In this document: positions 59,045 through 64,000 of the stretch, piece after piece
Layout: every line of letters begins with the position of its first letter
Position numbering within the stretch: position 1 is the first letter of the stretch
DNA from: Enterobacter sp. 638
GTDB lineage: Bacteria > Pseudomonadota > Gammaproteobacteria > Enterobacterales > Enterobacteriaceae
Length of the DNA: 64,000 bases
Assembly (NCBI RefSeq): GCF_000016325.1
Contig: NC_009436.1
Span: 868,001-932,000, forward strand
Direction: 5' to 3'
Program-made: the position numbers and the translations under genes
Notes under the pieces: model-generated
What the model was told of the DNA's origin: nothing
Database searches by the model: none
What the model saw: only the letters and a program-made list of their open reading frames with translations

Positions 59045-61123
59045 TTACGCCTGGTTTTTGGCTTTTGAACGGGAAGTGCGAGATTCACCGATCAGCCAGT
59101 CAAAGAGGAAAATGATCGCCAGCATGACCACGATCAGGAGCGAGCCGTAGGCAATCGCCACGCCGTATTCGCCGTCTTCCACGCGGTTCAGAATGTAGGC
59201 CGTTGCCACGCGGGTATCCGGCGTGACGAGGAACACAATGGCGCTTACGGTGGTAATGGCGCGCACGAAGCTGTAAATCAGCGCCGACAGAATCGCCGGG
59301 CGCAGTAGCGGCAGCAGAATATGCGTGATGGTCCTGAAGCTTCCGGCGCGCAGGCTAAGCGATGCTTCATCCAGCGATTTGTCGATCTGCCCCAGTCCCG
59401 CGATCCCGGCGCGAATGCCCACCGGCACGTTACGCATCACCATCGAGATAATCACAATCGCGGCGGTTCCCGTGAGGTAAACCGGCGCGCTGTTAAAGGC
59501 CAGAATGTACGACACGCCCGCCACGGTGCCTGGCACGGCAAAGCACAGCATGGTGGTGAACTCGATAGTCTTTTTGCCACGGAACTGCTGGCGCACAACC
59601 ACCCAGGCGATCAGCAGGCCAAAACCGGCGGTGATCGGTGCGGCGATCCCGGCGTACAGCAGCGTATCGAGCAGTGAAGGCCACGCCCCGTCGCTCATGC
59701 CCTGGCCGAACAGCTTGATAAAGTTATCTAGCGTCAGGGTGTAATCCACGCCCCAGTTCACCGTAAAGCTGCCGTAGAAAATGCTGCCGTAGAGCAGGGC
59801 GTTAAAGGCGATCCAGATGGACAACAGCGCCACCACGCCCCAGACCAGCGTCACCGGCAGCGGCTGCACGTCGCCACGGTAGGATTTGCCCGACACGGTC
59901 ACGTAAGACCGCTTGCCGATCCACATGTACTGAATGCAGAACACCAGCAGCGAGAAGACCAGCAGGAACGCGCCAAGCGTACTGGCGGCCTGATAATCCA
60001 GCTGCGAGCCGGTGATATAGAAGTAGATTTGCGTGGCGAGTACGTCGAAGTTACCGCCCAGCACCAGCGGGTTACTGAAATCGGCCAGCGACTGCACGAT
60101 AACAATCAGGAAGGCGTTTGCCAGCGCGGGTTTCAGCAACGGCACAAACACGCCGTTAAAGGTCTGCCAGCGGCTGGCGCGCAGGGTATACGACGCCTCT
60201 TCCAGCGACGGATGAATGGTTTTGATGGCCCCGTCGAGGATCATGAACGCCATCGGCGTAAAGGCCAGCACCTGCGCCAGCCAGATACCGGTGAACCCGT
60301 ACAGCCAGTTGGTGTTGGTTAGGCCAAACCAATCCACCATCAGCTCGGTGATGTAGCCGGAGCGGCCCATCATCAGCGTCACGCCCAGGCCCACCACAAA
60401 CGGCGGGGTGACGATCGGCAGAATCGAGAAGATACGCCCAATGATGGCGCTGCGTTTGGCGATGCGGGTGGTGTAGATCGCCAACACCAACCCGAAGAAC
60501 GTACAGCCGATACCGACGGCAATCGACAGCACAATCGAGTTGATAATGACCTGAACGATATGCGCCTGCGACAGCACCGTCATAAAGGCCAGCGGCGCAA
60601 ATTCGCCCGTATCGGTGGTGAACATCGGAATGAAAATGGCGATGCTTGGCCAGACGATAAAGATGCCGATCAGGGCGACGATGGTTATCAGAGAAGCAAT
60701 TACAAAGCGATCGCCGCCCAGCCACTCGAGTCGCGTCAGCGCCAGCGTCATGATCGCCCCAAGCGCGACGAACAGCACGATAGACGCGTAACCTAACCCG
60801 CGTCCTTCGACCGTGGCGCTGATGACGATAAACGCCATACACAGCAGCGCCCATCCCGCATCAATATAATGGCGGCTAATCTGTTCGCGTTTCGCTTCAC
60901 TGAACGGACGCACCAGCAGCAGGCTCGGCAGTAAATACCACAGCCAGCTAACGTTGAAATGTGACCAGCTGTAGGCGTCGAGGATTTCGTCGCGCGTCGA
61001 CTCCAGCAGGCCGTAATCCAGGCTCCAGCTTGGCAGCAGGGCAAACGCCAGCCAGCCAAGTAAAACCCAAAGGAATACCGCATCCCGTTTTTTGGCGGGA
61101 TGGAGAGCTAATGTGTGTGACAT
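59045..61123 (-). CDS. afuB: Fused ABC permease AfuB
   Basis: 692 residues, a single chain with two permease halves (about 12-13 membrane segments). Each half has an EAA loop: [20 protein letters not shown] near residue 310 and [20 protein letters not shown] near 590. Inner-membrane channel for AfuA-delivered substrate. Length typical for AfuB. Operon with afuA upstream (64 bases) and afuC downstream. Confidence 0.92.
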   Translation of the reverse strand: MSHTLALHPAKKRDAVFLWVLLGWLAFALLPSWSLDYGLLESTRDEILDAYSWSHFNVSWLWYLLPSLLLVRPFSEAKREQISRHYIDAGWALLCMAFIVISATVEGRGLGYASIVLFVALGAIMTLALTRLEWLGGDRFVIASLITIVALIGIFIVWPSIAIFIPMFTTDTGEFAPLAFMTVLSQAHIVQVIINSIVLSIAVGIGCTFFGLVLAIYTTRIAKRSAIIGRIFSILPIVTPPFVVGLGVTLMMGRSGYITELMVDWFGLTNTNWLYGFTGIWLAQVLAFTPMAFMILDGAIKTIHPSLEEASYTLRASRWQTFNGVFVPLLKPALANAFLIVIVQSLADFSNPLVLGGNFDVLATQIYFYITGSQLDYQAASTLGAFLLVFSLLVFCIQYMWIGKRSYVTVSGKSYRGDVQPLPVTLVWGVVALLSIWIAFNALLYGSIFYGSFTVNWGVDYTLTLDNFIKLFGQGMSDGAWPSLLDTLLYAGIAAPITAGFGLLIAWVVVRQQFRGKKTIEFTTMLCFAVPGTVAGVSYILAFNSAPVYLTGTAAIVIISMVMRNVPVGIRAGIAGLGQIDKSLDEASLSLRAGSFRTITHILLPLLRPAILSALIYSFVRAITTVSAIVFLVTPDTRVATAYILNRVEDGEYGVAIAYGSLLIVVMLAIIFLFDWLIGESRTSRSKAKNQA

Positions 61124-61187
61124 ACGTTTTCCGGGTGTTGGAGGCCCGACGGGAAAATCCGCCGGGCGATAACCACTGTTCGCGGGC

Positions 61188-62219
61188 TTATTTACCCATC
61201 TTCACGTCGCTGACCCATTTGTTGATCAGTGCCTTGCGCACATCCGTTGAGCCGTACTTATCCATGTCGTAGCTGATCAATTTCAGGTCGTCGAGCTTCA
61301 GCGAGTTCGGTGAGGTTTCTGCCGTGGTGTTGGTCAGGATTTGGTAGGATTTGCCTTTCTTCCATGCCAGCTCCTGGGCCTCTTTCGACAGTACCCAATC
61401 CACAAACAGCTTCGCGTTTTCTTCGTTACGCGCGCCTTTCAGAATGCTCACGCCGCCGATTTCATACCCGGTGCCTTCGCACGGTGAAATCAGCTCCAGC
61501 GGTGCGCCTTGTTCTTTTTCCAGCGAGTAATCGTGCAGGAAACCAATCCCGATGGCGGTTTCACCGCGCGCGGCGTTACGTGCCGGGGCGATACCGGATT
61601 TGGTGTACTGCGACACGTTGCTGTTCAGCTGTTTCAGGTAATCGAACGCCTGATCTTCGCCCCACAGCTGCACGAAGGTCGCCAGTGCGGTATACGCCGT
61701 GCCGGAACTTTGCGGATCGGCAATCTGGATCTCGCCTTTGTATTCCGGCTTGGTCAGATCTTTCCAGCATTTGGGTACCGGCAGGTTTTTCTCTTTCAGG
61801 CGCTGGGTGTTGACGCCAAAGCCTAAAATCCCGACGTACACCGCTGAAGACAGGTTGCCTTTTACTTTGGCCGGATCGCGGAAGTTCTCCATGATCTGCT
61901 CAAGATTTTTCGATTTATACGGCTGCAACAGGCCCATTTCACCGGCCTGTGATTGCGGGTCCAGCGTGCCGCCGTACCAGACGTCAGCTTGCGGGTTTTT
62001 CTTCTCGGCATCGACTTTCGCCAGCGTGCTGCCGGAGCCGTTGCGGATAAACGAGGTTTTGACGTCGTACTTATCGCCAAAGGCTTTGGTTTCGGTTTCA
62101 CACATTTCGTTGGTGGCGCTGCAATACACCACCAGACGGCCTTTAGCCTGCGCGGCACCCGTCAAGGTGGCCAGCGCGATCCCAGAAGCAATGAGGGTAG
62201 AGAGGAGAGTTGTTTTCAT
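61188..62219 (-). CDS. afuA: Periplasmic substrate-binding protein AfuA
   Basis: 343 residues. Signal peptide MKTTLLSTLIASGIALATLT ending AQA. Family 1 extracellular solute-binding fold: RLVVYCSATNEMCETETKAF, ADVWYGGTLDPQSQ, SGTAYTALATFVQ. Once classed with iron-binding Fbp proteins; AfuA of Actinobacillus and Citrobacter rodentium binds hexose phosphates, which agrees with the uhp-like genes next door. Starts 12 bases after the uhpC-like stop. Confidence 0.92.
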   Translation of the reverse strand: MKTTLLSTLIASGIALATLTGAAQAKGRLVVYCSATNEMCETETKAFGDKYDVKTSFIRNGSGSTLAKVDAEKKNPQADVWYGGTLDPQSQAGEMGLLQPYKSKNLEQIMENFRDPAKVKGNLSSAVYVGILGFGVNTQRLKEKNLPVPKCWKDLTKPEYKGEIQIADPQSSGTAYTALATFVQLWGEDQAFDYLKQLNSNVSQYTKSGIAPARNAARGETAIGIGFLHDYSLEKEQGAPLELISPCEGTGYEIGGVSILKGARNEENAKLFVDWVLSKEAQELAWKKGKSYQILTNTTAETSPNSLKLDDLKLISYDMDKYGSTDVRKALINKWVSDVKMGK

Positions 62220-62231
62220 TATTCAGCCTTT

Positions 62232-63533
62232 TTAGGACGTTATGTGACTGCGAGAAGCGGTGATGCCCGACATCAGCAGCGGCATCAGCAATAAACCCAT
62301 CAGTACGGCGGCAATCGAGAGCAAACTGAACATCCCCGACCAGCCGTAATGTTCGATAACCAACGACAGCGGCCACCCGGCCAGCGCCGCCCCCAGATAG
62401 GCAAACACGCCGAGAAAACCGGTAATCGAGCCTGCTGCCTGTTTGTGCCCGCACTCCACGGCAGCAAGGCCGATCAGCATTTGCGGGCCAAACACAAAAA
62501 ATCCGACGGTAAAAAAGCACATCGCCAGCAGGGCGTAGTGGTGAACCGGTGCCAGCCACAGCGCGGCAACGGAAACCATCAATCCCAGCGTGAACAGCAA
62601 AATCATCGGCGCACGCTGGCCGCTAAACAGCAGGTCCGAACCCCAACCGGCGAACAGCGCGCCCAGTAAACCGCCCACTTCAAACAGCATCACCGTGGCG
62701 TTGGCGCTCAACAGATTCACGCCGTGGCTTTCTGACAGCCAGATATTGCCCCAGTCGTTCAGCGCAATTCGGATCAGATACACCAGCACGTACGATGCGC
62801 CGAGCAGCCAGATCATCGGGTTTTGCAGCATCGTCGTGCGTAACATCTGCCACAGCCCCATCGGCGGGCTATGCTGTTCCTGGCGCAACTCCAGCGGATC
62901 GTTGCGCCACTCCCCGACCGTCGGCAGACCCTCTTCCTGCGGTGTTCCCCGCAGCTGCGTGGTCAGCCAAATGCCGAGCACAATGCTGATGATCCCCGGT
63001 GTCAGCATCGCTGCCTGCCAGCCCCAAAGATGGGCGGCAAAGGCACATATCAATGGAATAATCGCGCCACCAATATTGATGGAGGTATTCCAGCAGCCCC
63101 ACCAGAAGCCGCGCTCGTTGCGCGAATACCAGTGGGTGAGCAATCGGGCGCACGGCGGCCATCCCCATCCCTGAAAGAAGCCGTTCAGCGTCCAGATAAA
63201 CAACAGCAGCGGGAACGAATCGCTAAACGTAAACAGCACGTTCAGCACGCCGGTTGCCAGTAGGCCGATACCCATAAACGCCCGCTGCCCGTGGCTGTCA
63301 TGCCACAGACCGGCGGCAAATTTCGACAGCCCGTAGCTCAGATAAAACAGCGAACCGATCAGCCCGATATCGCTTTTACTCAGCCCCAAATCCATTTGCA
63401 GCGCGGGTAACACGTAATTCACGCTCTTGCGCGTCAGGTAAAACGCGGCGTACCCGATGGCCATGCACAACAGCAATCGTGGGCGTATCGCCCGATAGCG
63501 TTGAGTAATCTCTTCAGCAGACAGTGCGTGCAT
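62232..63533 (-). CDS. UhpC-like hexose-phosphate sensor/MFS protein
   Basis: 433 residues from the ATG at 63533 (GGAG seven bases upstream). Major facilitator of the organophosphate:phosphate antiporter family; YAAFYLTRKSVNYVLPAL and GWGWPPCARLLTHWYSRNER are the family signatures. Being paired with a UhpB-like kinase and AfuABC, it is more likely the membrane sensor UhpC than a transporter. 12 membrane segments. Leads directly into afuA. Confidence 0.85.
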   Translation of the reverse strand: MHALSAEEITQRYRAIRPRLLLCMAIGYAAFYLTRKSVNYVLPALQMDLGLSKSDIGLIGSLFYLSYGLSKFAAGLWHDSHGQRAFMGIGLLATGVLNVLFTFSDSFPLLLFIWTLNGFFQGWGWPPCARLLTHWYSRNERGFWWGCWNTSINIGGAIIPLICAFAAHLWGWQAAMLTPGIISIVLGIWLTTQLRGTPQEEGLPTVGEWRNDPLELRQEQHSPPMGLWQMLRTTMLQNPMIWLLGASYVLVYLIRIALNDWGNIWLSESHGVNLLSANATVMLFEVGGLLGALFAGWGSDLLFSGQRAPMILLFTLGLMVSVAALWLAPVHHYALLAMCFFTVGFFVFGPQMLIGLAAVECGHKQAAGSITGFLGVFAYLGAALAGWPLSLVIEHYGWSGMFSLLSIAAVLMGLLLMPLLMSGITASRSHITS

Positions 63534-63618
63534 GGCGTTCTCCGTTTGAGATGACTGTATGAAAGCGCGACGAAAAAGGGATGAGAGAAAGTCTGGAGTG
63601 ACTAAGACTTTTTCCTGG

Positions 63619-64000
63619 TTAGTGAAGTGTTTGTTGCAAAATTGTGGGCAGGTTAACAATTACGCGCGTACCGGCGTGGGAGCTCAGCGTAAATTCGCCC
63701 CCGAGAGCGTGGACGCGCTCGCGCATCCCCTGAATCCCAAAACCAGGCGCATTCTCCGGACTGATACCTCCGCCGTTGTCCGCGACTTCCAGATGCAGCC
63801 GGTTTTCCTGCTGGCGAAGGACAATCGTCACTTCACTGGCATCGGCGTGTTTACTGACGTTATTCAGCAGTTCCTGCAACAGGCGATACAGGGTGAATAC
63901 CAGGGTTTCATTTTCCGGTGGCGCGGGCAGCTGATAGTCAAACCGACAGGTAATCCCGCGCTCGGCAAAGGCAAATTCGTTGACCAGATGATGCAGCGCC
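63619..64000 (-). CDS. UhpB-like histidine kinase (C-terminal part, cut by window end)
   Basis: The last ~126 codons only. HisKA_3-type ATPase domain: QELLNNVSKHADASEVTIVL (N-box), DNGGGISPENAPGFGIQGMR (G1/G2 boxes), TRVIVNLPTI at the end. N-terminal membrane domain and phosphorylated His lie outside the window. Expected to be activated by the UhpC-like protein and to phosphorylate a UhpA-like regulator. 85 bases separate it from the downstream gene. Confidence 0.85.
   Translation of the reverse strand, partial: ALHHLVNEFAFAERGITCRFDYQLPAPPENETLVFTLYRLLQELLNNVSKHADASEVTIVLRQQENRLHLEVADNGGGISPENAPGFGIQGMRERVHALGGEFTLSSHAGTRVIVNLPTILQQTLH

Noticed and set aside
60156..60854. 232-codon frame within afuB in another phase
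   Set aside because: Same-strand shadow of the permease, His/Arg-rich, no ribosome site.

Overview
This is chromosome from an enterobacterium of the family Enterobacteriaceae. The left end has the order pepD-gpt-frsA-crl-phoE-proB-proA-thrW known from Escherichia coli, with proteins recognisable almost residue for residue but diverged (clearest in PhoE). The right flank carries mmuPM, a POT transporter, a T6SS Hcp cassette and an afuABC/uhpBC-like locus. This fits the Enterobacter/Lelliottia/Leclercia/Citrobacter group; the genus cannot be fixed by eye.

Layout. 1-7605: housekeeping genes ending in the tRNA-Thr(CGU) gene thrW. About 7560-44742: a roughly 37 kb lambdoid-regulated, contractile-tailed prophage inserted into the 3' half of thrW. 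It runs int/xis and a leftward early operon (Dam-like methylase, ssDNA-binding protein, RecA/Sak4-like ATPase, DEDD exonuclease, small proteins). Then come CI/Cro/CII, O and a DnaB-type helicase with iterons inside O, NinB/DUF1364/RusA, and a Q-like antiterminator with late promoter and terminator. A three-gene sugar/methyl-transfer cassette, lysis genes, terminase and head genes, the complete tail and baseplate set and a tail fibre with chaperone follow. 44703-44905: attR followed by a decayed copy of the 3' end of a second, related integrase. 44987-64000: alpha/beta hydrolase, tiny lipoprotein, orphan fimbrillin, POT transporter, methyltransferase, diguanylate cyclase, AI-2E-family membrane protein, mmuPM under Met boxes, effector-immunity-hcp operon, and a hexose-phosphate-type uhpBC-afuABC operon cut by the window end.

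Two internal deletions have broken the head module. The large terminase is fused out of frame to the last ~145 codons of the portal, and the major capsid gene stops after ~135 codons where it meets the neck/tail-terminator gene. Lysis genes and the contractile tail, including a programmed -1 frameshift chaperone and a transglycosylase tape measure, look intact. The element is therefore a head-defective prophage that could make headless contractile particles (tailocin-like). Several cargo units sit inside it with their own signals. The most striking is a TPR-like plus HEPN-like gene pair (39107-40292) with its own promoter and terminator inside the baseplate operon. Others are a membrane-anchored coiled-coil gene (18301-19245), a secreted small protein (38590-38937), and a reversed gene between the two terminase genes (26650-26988).
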